Assembly (NCBI RefSeq): GCF_001642475.1 | Contig: NW_019173999.1 | Span: 117,765 to 181,764, forward strand | Direction of reading: 5' to 3' | DNA from: Fonsecaea monophora | Lineage: Eukaryota > Ascomycota > Eurotiomycetes > Chaetothyriales > Herpotrichiellaceae | DNA length: 64,000 bases | Shown: in pieces, positions 1 through 12,822 of the stretch | Position numbering within the stretch: position 1 is the stretch's first letter | Layout of the letters: each line of letters begins with the position of its first letter | Program-made: the position numbers and the translations under genes | The notes under the pieces: model-generated | What the model saw: only the letters and a program-made list of their open reading frames with translations | Databases searched by the model: none | Told to the model about the DNA's origin: nothing

Positions 1-1015
1 TTCGGAGTAGAGAAACGGGTGCAATGTGACTCTCTCTCTCTGCGATGAAAGTAGCACTCAGAGGTAAGGAAGAATATTTCTCAAAAGAAGGGCAAAGTTC
101 TACACCCTCGAAATCAGGCTGCCATAGAGAACTGCACCTCACACAGTCACTGCGTCACCGTAAATTTTGGGGTCCTCGAAATTGTCGGCATACCTGCCCA
201 GGCCTGCCGCTGCGGACAAGGTGCAATTTGGGCACACCCAAAGCAAAGTTTCAGCTGGAGGCTGTGACAAGCACCCCCCAATCATCAACAACGGGTGCCC
301 AATAACGAGCGGTAATAGCCGCCTGCACTTCAGTCCTGGCTGATGCACACCACACCAGGCACTAAACTCGACAACGGACTCTACTGCTCACGTCGCCAAA
401 CATTCTCCAGACTTCCTCTTGACGATTCGGTGCCATTTCATAGTCGTGACATTAGATCGGGATACCTAGACAGCTTCCCTTGCCTCACATTAGCCTGTCG
501 TCGGCCCCATCGTCCATCCACGGTCCTCTATCACCATTGTCGGGCTGACCAATTCCTCGAGTCTTTCTGCCAGCTCACCACTTCCAAATCCCTCCACCTC
601 CACTCGAAACTGAGAGAAGAACACCCTCAATTGTGAAGCGACCAACTTCTCAGCATCATGGCTTTACTTTAAGCCTTCTTGCCCTCCTTTACCATGTGTC
701 GAATATCGCCCTGGGTCCACCAGTCTTTCTTGACTGCGCTTACGATTGTCACTCCGCCACTCTGTCTACCCCTCTGAAGGCCCAACGAACCCTGCCGATC
801 TCGGTTCATTCACACCGCAAGAGAGCGCGTTTGCCAGGGTCTCAATAACTACATCAATCGTGCGTGCTTGATGCCTGTGTCAACGGGGTGATTGTGGCAG
901 GACAAGTAACAAGAACCGGCAGCCCAGCTTTCAGCCCCATCGCGGCACGGAACTCTCTTAAATACGAATTGTCCTGATTACAGTGACTGCCAGATTACTG
1001 GAAGACCGAGCAGCC
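1..1015. other. Intergenic / YAK1 leader
   Basis: No gene is supported here. There is a short CT run near 29-41 and several short open frames without conserved features. A TTACAG followed by TGACTG at about 977-988 could be the acceptor of an intron in the kinase's 5' untranslated leader, but I cannot place its donor. Confidence 0.6.
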
Positions 1016-3527
1016 ATGTCTGCCAACACCACACCCCAGACGCAGTCGCATCAATATGAGCACAACGGCGAAGTCGACGTGCCCATGGAAGACGCAGATC
1101 CTTATAACCGAACCAAATATCCTCCGCGACCGACTCACCAACACCGCCTGTCCACCCAATATATTCCTGAGATCTCGACAGCTGCTCAGCGCTACTCCCC
1201 GATGAATGCTCAATCAACTGGCCCTGGGTACGTTGCAAGTCCCAAATTGCCGAATCCTTCCTCCTTCTCCTACCTCAACCAGCCCCAGACGACGCGACAA
1301 TCCCCCCCTCGCCAAGGGAGCTACAATGCAGAGCGCTACACCGAACCTCCTACCCCAACCAGATACCCGTCCGATTATGGTTCCGCTCTCCAGAGCTCCA
1401 CGCTGAGCCCCGAATCATATTATCCCACCTCTGCAAACAACACGCGACCTGCTCCTCTGTCCAGGCAGCAATCCCAGCATCAGGGACCAGGACCCGCGCC
1501 GAAGTTCAGAAAAGTCAAAACCATGCAAGATCTCAACCCTAAGGTGAACGCGCAACCACCTTACCGCCGGGCAAATCCAGAGGGTGGGTTCATTAGCCCA
1601 TTGCAAGCACTTACCACCTATCTCCCAGCCACGTACAGAATATGTAATCCTAGCTTCAAATACGAGTCATCCCGAAATCCGAGGCGGGTTTTGACAAAAC
1701 CGAGCAAGGGAACAAAGAATGATGGCTACGATAACGACGATAGCGACTACATTCTCTACGTCAACGATATTCTGGGGAGTGAAGAGGCGGGCCACAAGAA
1801 CAGGTACTTGATTCTAGATGTCCTAGGTCAGGGCACCTTTGGTCAGGTGGTGAAGTGTCAAAATTTGAGGACCCAAGAGGTGGTTGCGGTCAAGGTCATC
1901 AAAAACCGCACAGCCTACTTCAATCAGAGCATGATGGAAGTTTCTGTCCTCGATCTGCTAAATCAGAAGCTCGATAAAAACGACGACCATCATCTTCTGC
2001 GGCTGAAAGACACGTTCATCCATCGGCAACATCTGTGTCTCGTTTTCGAACTTCTCAGCGTCAATTTATATGAACTTATCAAACAGAATCAATTCCGAGG
2101 TCTCAGCACGACACTGGTTCGTGTCTTTGCACAGCAGCTGCTCAACGGGTTGACCTTGTTGAACAAGGCTCGGCTGATCCATTGTGATCTAAAACCGGAG
2201 AATATACTCTTGAAGAACCTGGAAAGCCCTATCATCAAAATTATCGACTTCGGTTCTGCTTGCGACGAAAGACAAACAGTCTACACTTATATACAATCTC
2301 GATTCTACAGATCCCCTGAAGTTTTACTGGGGCTTCCTTATTCGTCTGCCATTGACATGTGGTCTCTTGGATGCATCGTTGTGGAGTTATTCCTAGGTTT
2401 GCCGCTCTTTCCTGGCTCGTCTGAATACAACCAAGTCTCTCGGATTGTCGAAATGCTGGGTATGCCGCCGACGTGGATGTTGGAGATGGGGAAGCAATCA
2501 GGAGAGTTCTTCGAAAAGACGACCGACGAGTTTGGTCGTCGTACATATCGACTGAAAAGTATGGAGCAATACTCTCGTGAGCACAACGTCAAAGAGCAGC
2601 CCAGCAAAAAGTACTTTCAAGCAACTACACTTCCCGAAATCATCCGGAGCTACTCTATGCCCCGCAAGAACATGAAGCAAGCAGAGGTGGAAAGAGGTAA
2701 GACTACACAAAGGTTCTGCACGGAGGAAGATGCTGACACAAGTAGAAATGAACAATCGCATTGCCTTCACCGACTTTGTTCGCGGCCTGCTCACCATCAA
2801 CCCCTTAGAACGCTGGTCGCCTCAGCAAGCAAAACTCCATCCTTTCATCACCCAGCAAAAGTTTACCCAGCCATTTGTTCCTCCAATGAATTTGAAGTCA
2901 CCATCGAGCAAGACACCGGCGCCTGGCGTGCAACAACAGCAACAAGCTGAAGCACTTAGCAAGCAACGTGCCGCTCAGGCCGCTCAAGCTCAGGCACAAG
3001 CGGCACAAGTTGCGCATGCACAGGCACAAACAGCTGCTCAGAACGCCTATGCGATGCAGATGACTCCTTACCCACAATCCCAAGCGCCACCAATGTACAA
3101 CAACATGTATCCGGCTCATCCACAAGGCGCCCCACCACCTTATCCAACACACTCGTCAAACTATCCTGCACAAATGGGCATGATGCAGCAAACTCCGCAG
3201 ATGAATCCAAGTCACTACAATCATCAGCAAAGTCTTTACGCGCAGGCTACGCAAAGGGCTGGCCGTCAGCGTGCTTCGACCATGGATCAACAGCAAGCTG
3301 GTATCCCTCCGGCCATTCAACGTGTTGCCAGCCATCTTGATCCGAACCAACCTATTAGACTTCAACCCAGTCCAGCGTACTATCCTCCTCCGGCGGACGG
3401 GTATGTGGATTCGCCATCGTCTGCAAGAAGACGTGGCAGTCGAAACCAGAGGAATCGCGATTTTATCAGGACACTTGAAGACGGCGCAATGGGTGACAGT
3501 TTTATGAACAAGGCTCAATGGCACTGA
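1016..3527 (+). CDS. yak1: YAK1 dual-specificity (DYRK-family) protein kinase
   Basis: Two exons, 1016-2696 and 2746-3527, joined across a 49-nt intron, give 820 residues. The N-terminal ~230 residues are Pro/Ser/Tyr/Gln-rich and disordered. The kinase domain follows: glycine loop GQGTFGQVVK near residue 270, lysine motif AVKVIKN, catalytic loop HCDLKPEN near 388, then DFG and the DYRK-type activation tyrosines in YTYIQSRFYRSPE near 422. The splice join restores the end of the kinase domain (REMNNRIAFTDF, then INPLERWSPQQA). The C-terminal third is Gln/Ala-rich low complexity. In fungi YAK1 acts under PKA/TOR in stress response, growth arrest and development; this is family knowledge. The ATG at 1016 is chosen because the in-frame extension upstream has no ATG. 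All catalytic residues look intact. Confidence 0.95.
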
Positions 3528-4660
3528 GCTGCGCAAAATGAGGACATTCTCGGTCAGTTGGATTCGGCTTGATGCCGAAACTCAACAACCTGCAGTCCCC
3601 TCTGCGGGGTGGAAGAGAACGCCATCGGTGAACATGCTAGAACGCTGTGGCGCATGCAGACAGAAAACAGCCATTCGCAACGAAATGCCAGCGCCAACAC
3701 TAAGCTCTCTGGTTATGAAAGTGAGGTTGAGAGAGGCCTTGGGCGAAGACCTGAATCTTTCCGGGGGCAGAATACTGCATCGTACTCCGATGGATCTGAT
3801 GAAGCAGGAACGTCAGGCTGTGATGGAGGAGCAATGCCTCTAGGTACATACAATTTCAGGGTCATCAACTCGTCGGAATGCTCCTCGGGCTTGCAACGAT
3901 GAATGAGAAATGACATGGGGGGATGAAGTGAATACAATGTTGACACGGGAGGTTCGTGGTGCAGTGGTTGAATGGAGGACGCCAAAGGTTCATCATAGGA
4001 CAAGACAATCAAGGAGGGAATGTTGGGGTTGTATATTGTCATCTACCCAGTCACGCAATGGTGGTATTCAACGCAGATTGACACAGTCTGGAACATTGGC
4101 AGGCCTTTTGCGAGACAGCAGGACGCTCACACTGAGCCAAAGGGACTGACTGGACAGGACGAAGCGTCCCAGCAGGCGTACCAGCGAAGATCCATTAGAC
4201 GATATGATCTGTATATCCCTCGTAGGATTTTCTCACCTGTTGTCCTTTTCGTTGCAATGACCAGAAAGATTTGGTCTGCAAGTATACAGAAAATATGGAT
4301 TTCCAGTGAGTCATAAGACTTTTTGAAGGCGTTTGAGGACTGGCGACATTGTGACAGTCATTGTGGTGACAGTGTGTGACTATCACGACAACCTGAGGAT
4401 AGAGTGTGACGCGTTTGACGTCAGACAGAGTGAAGCACTAGTCAAAGTACGCGATGCTAGTGCTAAATTGTCACGCTGACATTCAGTCATTTAAACCTGC
4501 TTGGCGGGCTTGGCACTCAACTAGAATTTTGAGAATCTTTGCCTCAAACTGCGGATTCACATAGTCGAGCCCGATCTGTTCGACAACCACACCACATCAG
4601 CCTCAGTTGCTGCGTCGACATAACCATCTTCGCTGACATTTGAAGCCACATCTGATCAAA
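3528..4660. other. Intergenic, YAK1 3' side and eIF3c promoter
   Basis: No coding gene is seen. The first part is presumably the YAK1 3' untranslated region. The distal part is the eIF3c promoter and holds a CRE palindrome, listed separately. Confidence 0.6.
4416..4423. promoter_or_regulatory. CRE-type palindrome TGACGTCA
   Basis: A perfect 8-bp ATF/CREB bZIP site lies 238 bp upstream of the eIF3c start codon. Binding is inferred from the motif only. Confidence 0.4.
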
Positions 4661-7322
4661 ATGTCGTCGCGGTTCTTTCACGGGGGCGACTCCGATAGTG
4701 AGAGCAGTTCTTCGGAAGAGGAAGAACTCTACAGTGATCGCGAGGAGGAAGAGGAAGAAGAATCCGAAGAAGAGGAGGAAGAAGAGGAGTCAGACGAAGA
4801 TTCCAGTGAGGATGAAGGTCGTGGTATGGGTGCGAGCCGCTTCTTGAAGCCTTCAGGAGATGCTGGCGACGAATCAGATGAGAGCGAAGATGAGGATCGT
4901 GAGAGAGTGGTTAAGAGTGCGAAGGACAAGAGATTCGAAGAGCTAGAGAGCACGATCAAAGCAATCGAAAATGCCGAGAAGATCAATGACTGGGCTGTCG
5001 TTTCATCAGGTTCGTATTTGTCCGTGTGTCGCTTTTTACAACTGTTCTGACCTGTGCCCTGAAGAATTCGACAAAATGAACCGACAAGTCGTCAAGGTCA
5101 CTCAACAAGGCGCCACCCCGAAACTCTACATCAAGATGATCGCCGACTTGGAGGACTTGATCAACGAGACGAATGACAAGCAGAAGTCCGGTGCGAAGAA
5201 GATGAACCCCATCAACGCAAAAGGTTTCAATGCCATGAAACAAAAGATCCGGAAGAACAACAAAGAGTACGCAACTGAGATTGAGAAATATAGAGCAAAC
5301 AAGGAGGAGTTTATGGAATCAGACGAGGAAGAGCCCTTGGAAGTCGAACAGAGAACCCGCAAGAACAAGGTTCAAAGACTCGATGCCATCGAAGCTGCCA
5401 TAGACGAAGAAGGGTTTGCAACAGTTGGTAGGGGTGGCAAGGCTCTCGTCTACACACCGGAGAGTATTCTGAAACATCTTCGCACCATCATCGAGTCGAG
5501 AGGAAAGAAGAACACGGACCGGACCGAGCAAATTCGCATCATGGAGCGATTGTTGGATGTCGCTAGCACACCATATCAGCGCATACGGGTGCTCCTGACT
5601 CTGATTTCCACGAGGTTCGATGTCACCACATCCTCAGTCCAAGCCTACATGTCACAAGAGTCATGGCGAGCCGCAGAACGCGAATTCTCCACTTTGCTGC
5701 AGACCCTGGAAGATGAACCACAGTACATGGTGACTGAGGTAGCCGAAGAATGGGAAGATGACGAGAAACAACCCAATCCTGCAGCAGGGGAGATTTTCAA
5801 GATCCCCGGCAGTATCGTATCCCTTTTGGAGCGATTGGACGACGAATTAACACGCTCTCTCCAACAGACCGACCCTCACACGGCCGAATACATCGAGAGG
5901 TTGAGCGACGAGCAGCTTCTGTACACCGACATTGTACGTACCCTCATTTACATCGAAACCATCAACAAGAAACTGGAGAAGTCCGAGAACAAGCAAGACA
6001 ATATCAATCGCACCACCATTCGACGGCTAGAGCACATCTACTTTAAACCCACTCAGGTGGTCAAGATCCTAGAGGAAAAGACCTGGGCGGCCATTCCATC
6101 TGCCTTAAACTCGGAGCTCACGCCACGAGGCCAATTCACCGAAGTGGCCACGCTTGTGAGGACGCTCTGTAACCATCTCTTCGAGCACAGCGAGGGTATT
6201 ATTCGTGCGCGTGCCATGCTCTGCGAGATCTACTTCCTGGCCCTACAGGATGACTACTATCGCGCCCGTGATCTTGCCCTCATGAGTCACTTGACCGAGA
6301 ACATCTCGTCGTTCGACGTCTCAACGCAGATCCTCTTCAACCGTACTCTGGTGCAGATTGGTCTTTGCGCTTTCCGTGCAGGTCTATGCTACGAAGCGCA
6401 AGGCGTGCTACAGGAGATCTGCGGTTCTGGACGGCAAAAGGAACTCCTCGCTCAGGGCGTCATTATGCAACGATATTTGACCGTTACACCTGAGCAAGAA
6501 CGTCTGGAGCGGCAACGTCAACTTCCCTTCCACATGCATATCAACCTGGAGTTGCTCGAATGTGTGTACCTGACCTGCAGCATGCTTTTGGAAATCCCGT
6601 TGCTGGCCCAAACCGGCTCATCACCGGACGTCCGCAAGCGCGTCATCTCCAAGACTTTCCGCCGCATGCTCGAGTACACGGAGCGACAAGTATTCCAGGG
6701 CCCGCCAGAAAACACGCGGGACCATGTCATGCAAGCAGCCAAGGCTCTTGCTCAGGGCGACTGGAAGAAGTGTCAGGACCTGATCAGCAAAATTGGCATT
6801 TGGGATCTCCTTGGCCTCGAAAACAAGGAAAAGGTCAAGAAGATGCTGGCAGAACAGATCCAGGAAGAAGGTCTCCGGACGTATTTGTTCACTTACGCTC
6901 CGTACTATGACACTCTGTCCATCACGACTCTGTCAGGCATGTTCGAACTTGACCCGAAGAAGATTGCGGCCGTGGTGTCCAAGATGATTTCCCACGAAGA
7001 GCTTGCCGCTGCTCTTGATCAAGTCAACGATGCCATTGTCTTCCGAAAGGGCGTGGAGCTTTCACGCCTGCAGAGTCAAGTCATCACGCTCAGCGAAAAG
7101 GCGATGGGCATCTTGGAGTCGAACGAGAAGGTGCTAGAAACGAGAACCGCGGGCATGGTCAACGCGTTCTCTGCTCAAGGACAGAGGGGAGCTGGTAGGG
7201 GTGGCAGAACCGGAGGTAGGACTGGGTTGCCTGGTCTACCGAGACAGGGACAGCAAGGAGCAAGGAGACCTGGTGGCCAGCAATTCAGTGGAGGGGCGCT
7301 GGGAGGAGCGATTAAGGCTTGA
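4661..7322 (+). CDS. nip1: Translation initiation factor eIF3 subunit c
   Basis: Exons 4661-5009 and 5065-7322 flank a 55-nt intron with a CTGAC branch point and give 868 residues, the usual fungal eIF3c size. The start MSSRFFHGG is followed by a very acidic Ser/Glu/Asp segment (about residues 12-85) typical of the family. The eIF3c core follows, with a helical segment IFKIPGSIVSLLERLDDEL near 360. The PCI region near residues 690-790 (GLRTYLFTYAPYYDTLS, then LDPKKIAAVVSKMISHEEL) builds the eIF3 octamer in the cytoplasm. The tail is Gly/Arg-rich. The protein bridges eIF3 to eIF1 and eIF5 on the 40S subunit (family knowledge). Splicing restores SSEFDKMNRQ. No defect is visible. Confidence 0.95.
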
Positions 7323-8348
7323 GGTTGAAGCTTTGTACCGAGTACTCGAGAGAGCCATGACTGCATAAAGAAGCTGGGTTCATCATGATCATGGACATGG
7401 AGACGTGGTCATAAAGGACGACCTTCATGAGTGCGACGAGCTTGTCGTAATTCCTTCTGGGGAGGGCCAACACAAATGATAGACTGCTGATGATGAAAAA
7501 GGTCACGCATGGGCTGGAGGTTGAAGTGCATACACCCTTAACGACGCTGCTAGCTAGGAACAGGCCTCTGCATGTGTACATCGGATCGGATTTTGACGAG
7601 TAAAGATGCATCGTCATTGTCATTGACACGAATTCGCATCCTTTGTATCCCATCCATGTAAATCATCTATCCCAGGTATCCCATGTCTTGAAAACGAGAG
7701 GATGCATACCTATCTACCTACCTACCTAGCTAGATCGATAGATGGATCCCGAAAGATCCAACATATTCAACAGAGAGCGGTTTCTTCTACTTCCCACCCC
7801 TTCAAGCCCCTACCCTACCTACACATGTATGTACCCTGTCAACGGATTCCCCGTCGGTGCCTCGCATGTGCTCGCCTCACGCGTGAAATATCCTCGTACT
7901 CACTGGTAACACCGGGGCCACTTACCGAGTCCATGGCGAGTTACTACATAGGTTGAATAGGTTCCAAGCACAAAAGTACCCTTAGCAAGCATTGCACAAG
8001 TTTACATAGCATATCGCCCTCTCTCTAGCTGCACAGCTAGCTAGGTAAAAACAATGCAGGTGTTTGGCCTTTGCATACTCGTACTGTGTACTCTACTCTG
8101 CACCAAAGTGCTTGTACTCGCACTGATAGAATCTGGAATACGGGATGTGAAAGAAAATGTCTGTCTCGAAATACTCTACTCGGTATTAGTGAGTGTTGGG
8201 TAGTGAGTAGTGTCACAAAGTTGTACTGTCAAAAAAAAAAAGGCTTTTAGAAATCTAGAAATCTAATTATCTACGGGTACATTACAGACATTTTAGCTTC
8301 GATTCGAATATACACGGCTCGCTCGCGGCCATTTCCTCTCGTTCTCTA
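7323..8348. other. Intergenic, convergent 3' regions
   Basis: This lies between the 3' ends of eIF3c and the exporter gene. No gene is seen. It contains CCTA/TAGC-rich simple sequence at 7707-7744 and 8021-8048, and an A11 run near 8230. Confidence 0.6.
7707..7744. repeat. CCTA/GATA simple repeat
   Basis: A degenerate run of CTAC/CCTA tetramers passes into TAGCTAGATCGATAGATGG. It resembles the CCTAGGTA-type words seen in other intergenic gaps of this window. Confidence 0.6.
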
Positions 8349-9751
8349 TTACGTAGCTTTTGGTTTCTCCCCCGTCATCGCCTGCTGTTTCAGGCGGGGA
8401 TCTTCTCTGACGATGAGGAGTTCGCCCCTCCAAATCTTGAGCAATGTAAAAGCAGCATTGATGAAGAACACCAAAATGAGGAAGATGAGCTGGATGACGG
8501 TAACGACCTTGAAAAACGCCGAGTCGAGGTTGGTGCCGAGCAGCAGGGTCGCGGTTGTAAGTGTACCCGTGGGGAAGATGATGGCGTTCCAGGTCGGTGC
8601 CCAGATGAGGTCTCTGTTCGCGATGCGGTGGGCCATGGCGACGAGGGCGAAGCCTAGCCACACTGCGCCGAGGCCGGTCATTAGCAGTGCTAGGAAGATG
8701 CAGGTCGCTTGCATCGACGCGGCCGCTGACTCGGTCAGGAAGAACCCGCGGTGGTACCCGCCAAACAGTCCGTGGGTGCTGGCCGCCGAGCCCAGCAGTT
8801 GCAGGGCCGCGGCCGACTGGCCCATGGGTCCCACAAGGATGAATAGGGTGGCGGTCATTGGGGGGGCGGGCCACCCTTTGGCCAGCAGCTGTTGGAAGAG
8901 GTAGGTGTACAGGATCATGCCGAGGAAGATCCCTACCCCGACAGCGCACAGGGACATGATGATGATGGGGACGGCGAGTCCTGCAGAGACATTGTGGGCG
9001 AAGCAAGCGAAGACGCCCCCAACGGCTGCTAACGTAGCCACTCCGACGGCGGGGATGATGATGAGAGTCGGAAGATGGCGGTCGAAGATAGTGTGCTGCT
9101 GGATCAGGTTGGAGAAGACGAACAGCAACATGCCAAAGCTCCACGTCGCCGCGATCCACCACATGACAGAGGCCACGACGGTGAAGGGGTGGCCTCCCCA
9201 GGGTGCCTCGCTCACGGTGAGGGTGACAAACGACACCAGTGTCATGAAGGCAATCGACCAACACGGGAACAGACACAGTTCTAACGTGTTGTCGATGAGC
9301 TCCTTGTACGCTCGTTGTCGGTACATGACAAAGTGTAGAATGTAAATGACCGAAAAGATCAGGTAAAGAATCAGGTCGATCATGAATGCAATCGTCGAGA
9401 GCACACGAAGTCCCCGAAACTGATATGGCAGCTGGTGGAGGAGAGTTGCGATGACGCCGGCGTTCATGCACCAGGTGAACCTACCGTGGATTTTGTTAGC
9501 ATCTCTCCATTGCACCATGGGATGAGGAGGGAGTCTATGATTGTGGTTATGGTTATGGTCATGGCTATATGCCAAAGAAACCACATGCATAGGACATACC
9601 ATATGGGACTAAAGTCTTGGACCAAAGCCCGGAAAGCGCTTCGAGTCAAAGGCCCGTTGTAGATCACGTCGGGATTCTGTTCCTCCTCGTCGTCGTAGGT
9701 GCCCGTGCACTGAGGCTGGGGGCCATCATCTCTGCTGCTCTTTGACTCCAT
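8349..9751 (-). CDS. SSU1: SSU1-like sulfite efflux / C4-dicarboxylate (TDT/SLAC1) transporter
   Basis: On the minus strand, exons 9751-9600 and 9480-8349 surround a 119-nt intron with a consensus GCTAAC branch point and give 427 residues. The hydrophilic N-terminus (about 45 residues, Asp/Glu-rich) leads into about ten hydrophobic segments. The join produces DFSPIWFTWCMNAG, the start of the first transmembrane helix, followed by LPYQFRGL, which is characteristic of fungal SSU1 and malate permeases. The family comprises plasma-membrane anion exporters; SSU1 members expel sulfite, others carry malate. Sequence alone does not settle the substrate, but fungal filamentous members of this type are usually sulfite pumps. 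The C-terminus is short and charged. Confidence 0.85.
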
Positions 9752-11281
9752 GTCTTCGTGTACCGTACACCATGTATCACACAGCTGGTTGTTCTCTTTC
9801 TTTCTCTCTGGATACGGCCCAGCAACAAGATCATCACAATGTCACACCCATCAGCTTTTTTTATTCGAGAACTCTCTCTGGCTCCGAGTCGGACTGGAGA
9901 CCCGTTCCAGGCAATCCGCCTTGCCGGGTACAACGCCGGCCGGGGACTCGCCGCCTCCGCAGAATCTGGTAAGAGGGAGCAAACATATTGTCATGGAGAT
10001 GATGGATCCTTTGATGATTGGAGATCTTTTCCCCTCCAGCACCTCCAGCTGTCCATCAAGGGACATATTGAGTAGATGACATGGGTGGGCATTGGGTTTA
10101 GCTGAGGTTAGTGAGGCTCACAAGTGGCGATGTCGCCAATGGGGGATGATGGCGCAAGGGATGAAAATAGCCAAGTTGCCCGATTTGTGCGTAGGACGTT
10201 GGGGGGAGTTTAACTGTGGTGACACGGGTGGCAGCCTCTCCAATTAAATGGGGAAATATTGCCAGAAACATGCCAGTACGAGTTGCTTATTAGGTGCGCG
10301 GGTGGTCAGCTAGGAAGGTACTTGGGGAGGTCCTTAGGTGGGTGTTTAGGTACTGGAGGTGCCTAGGGACTCTTTGGGGGTGCGATTAGGGGTTTGGTGG
10401 GAGAGGGGAAGACTGGTGGCCATAACTCACTTCTCACTTTCTCACTTACCTGCATGGTAACATTATTGTCAACTGTCATCGTCACTGATCACGCCCCAAA
10501 CAACATCGAGGATATGGATTGTTATTACGACTCCTATTACTATCACTCCCATTGCTTCTCCTCATCCACAGCTATCCACAGCTTGCGTCTTTCCTCTCCT
10601 GTTGCCAAGTTGACCGCCTCCACCATGTTCTGACCCTGACCGTTTCACATTTCTTCACCCTGCCACGCTTGCCACGCCCTGATACTTCTCCTGCTTCTCC
10701 TCCCTCTCATGATCCGCGAGCCAAGGCCTCACTAGCCAGTCCGTTGCCGTCTCCAGACTCACCGCTGTCCTCCTGTCCTACTGTGTCTGCGGTCTCGAAT
10801 AGGGTGGGCACTTGGCAACAGTCGATCGCTGAACAAGACTTTTATCGCTCCAACATGAGACTTGTCACGAGCCTCTTGTTGATACGGGGCTCGATCGATT
10901 CGTATGCACACATAGATATTCCACATGGGGAACCATGGTGCCTCACAATCTGCATCATCCCCTCTGGGCATCCCCTACCTCTGGGTCCTTTGGGTTCCTA
11001 CAGCCAAGTCGGTAAGCTACAAACAAACCAGGGGGATTTCATAGACGACTTGACATCTCTTGGTTTCCTTTTCTCGTTTCTTTCTTTCTCTTCTCATGCC
11101 GCTGGTCGAGTACAATTCCTTGGTTCCCGCTTGGGTCTTAGGTCGAAGTTGAGGCTGGTTCCTCTGACAAAACAATTCCTTTCGTCGTCTCCCGTTTCTT
11201 CACATCCCGTGCTGGTCTGGTGATATTCGACTTGGTCATTTAACAATCGAAAAGTCGGTGGAAGGACGACTGTGATTAAAG
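9752..11281. other. Long divergent intergenic region
   Basis: About 1.5 kb between two divergent genes. A 234-codon open frame covers 10519-11223, but it starts at TTG and is Leu/Ser/Pro low complexity, so I do not call it. The stretch 10310-10370 repeats GGTACTTGG/TTAGGTACTGG/GCCTAGGG words. A GTAAGC donor at 11012 may belong to a leader intron. Confidence 0.55.
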
Positions 11282-12822
11282 ATGCCTGCAACCACCCTCA
11301 AGAGACGCTTTGACAGATCCAAGATTGCTCCATTGAAGGCTGAACGAAGCGAAGGCTTACAAGGCTTGGACAACCTAAAACTTGTCGAGAGGCAAAGTAA
11401 GTGGGCATCCAGTCCTCATCGCTATGACTTCTTTTTAGGTCGACGCTCACGAGTTGGTCAGATCTCCCTGGGGACAATCCTCCCCCTCCTCCTCCTGAAG
11501 ACCCATTGTCTAGTGATGAGGACGATTCAGAGGACGATGGCGCTAGCGAAACCTCAGGCGAAGAGGATGATGTCGAGCCGCTCAACCCGTTTGACCCACG
11601 CACATCTACAACATCCCAGGATCAGGCATCAATAACTGGACCATCAAGCACGTCAAGCACATCCAGCGTCCCGCGCGTCGCCCATGTGACTACGTCCAGA
11701 TCCGCCTCATCATCTCCATCCACCTCGACAGAAATAGCTCCGATCACCTCTCAAGGACTTCTTTCATCTACTTCGGACCTTGTCGGCTCCTTTACCACAA
11801 TCCCGACTTCCACTGTGCCTCTACCGGATACCAGCTCTGGACTGCCCTCAACAACATCAGTCAACCCGGCCGCTGCCTCCGAGACTGTGCGCGCTCAAGA
11901 CCACCCTGTTGCGAAAGTAGCAATCATCCTCCCATCGCTGTTGGCAGGTGTAGTCGCGATCGCGGCCATCTACCTTCTCATGCGCTACTGCACTCCGCTC
12001 AAGGCGAGATGGGCAGTCTTTCGAGCACGCAAAGGTCGGAGATTACCTGGAGAGGAAGAGGATGGAAGGCTTTCGGGAGTGGCACCGCAAATGTCGGAGG
12101 CGTATGCTACGCGGACAGAAGCCGCACGGCCCTCGTCTCTGCACATCGATCCAACAGCAGCCACGCCGGCACCGTTACTCGCTCGGTCTCTCAGTCGAAC
12201 ACAAACTATGCATGACAAGACAGCACAGCCGCCTGCGTACACCGCCAGCGGTCTCGGACCTCATGCGTCCCAACTTCACGTGGAGGATCACGCTGGGCTC
12301 CGCAATCCAATTGCTCGGTTGAGCCATCCGAATGGTCTCGCAAACAATCCCCCGACTCCTGTTGCACGCAAACATCCGCCTCTGCCGAGCCAGGTGCACA
12401 TCCCTGTAAACCCCGTGCCCAACTTGCCGTCTCCCATCAGCGTCGACGGCAGGGTCAGCATGGGATTCCCTCTACCACCAACGATACCGTCAACGCCGCA
12501 CTTCCCCGCCCCGTCGCCACTCGAATCGACCTTTAGCTCTCCGCGCCGACCTCGCAAGTCCGTCACTCCGTCCGAGAGCATATCTAATGTCCCCGACTCG
12601 CCCTTTCCCTTCTCACCCGCACTCATGCCTCCGATGCCCGTCTGGAATTCTCGCTGGAGCCATAATTCGTCGAGCGTCAACGGGCGGCCTCCCCCGAGTG
12701 ACGAGGGCTCTGCACAACCGCAAGACAGCTCTGGCCCCGGCCCGGCCGTGGAATCGGTGTCGCCGGTGTCTCGTTCTCCATCTCTGAAAAGTACACGTTC
12801 TTCTGCGGTGTCACCCTCTTAG
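11282..12822 (+). CDS. Single-pass membrane protein, Ser/Thr-rich, unknown function
   Basis: I do not recognise this family. The unambiguous part (from 11506) encodes an acidic SSDEDDSEDD segment, a Ser/Thr-rich stretch of about 80 residues, one strong transmembrane helix (VAIILPSLLAGVVAIAAIYL), a basic stop-transfer segment (RARKGRRL) and a long Pro/Ser-rich tail, presumably cytoplasmic. The first exon probably starts at 11282 (MPATTLKRRF). The donor GTAAGT at 11397 is clear, but the best-looking acceptor at 11438 puts the frame wrong. The in-phase join is to 11501, giving 478 residues. The sequence between 11440 and 11500 also reads well in the downstream frame, so the intron or start may differ. 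There is no N-terminal signal peptide in this model. The layout resembles fungal wall-sensor-like membrane proteins, but that is only a resemblance. Confidence 0.6.

Noticed and set aside
8293..9471. 392-codon frame overlapping the SSU1-like gene in another minus frame
   Set aside because: It is Arg/His/Pro-rich out-of-frame translation of the transporter exon, with no domain.
10519..11223. 234-codon open frame with a hydrophobic start
   Set aside because: It begins at TTG, is Leu/Ser/Pro low complexity, and lies in a leader/promoter region.
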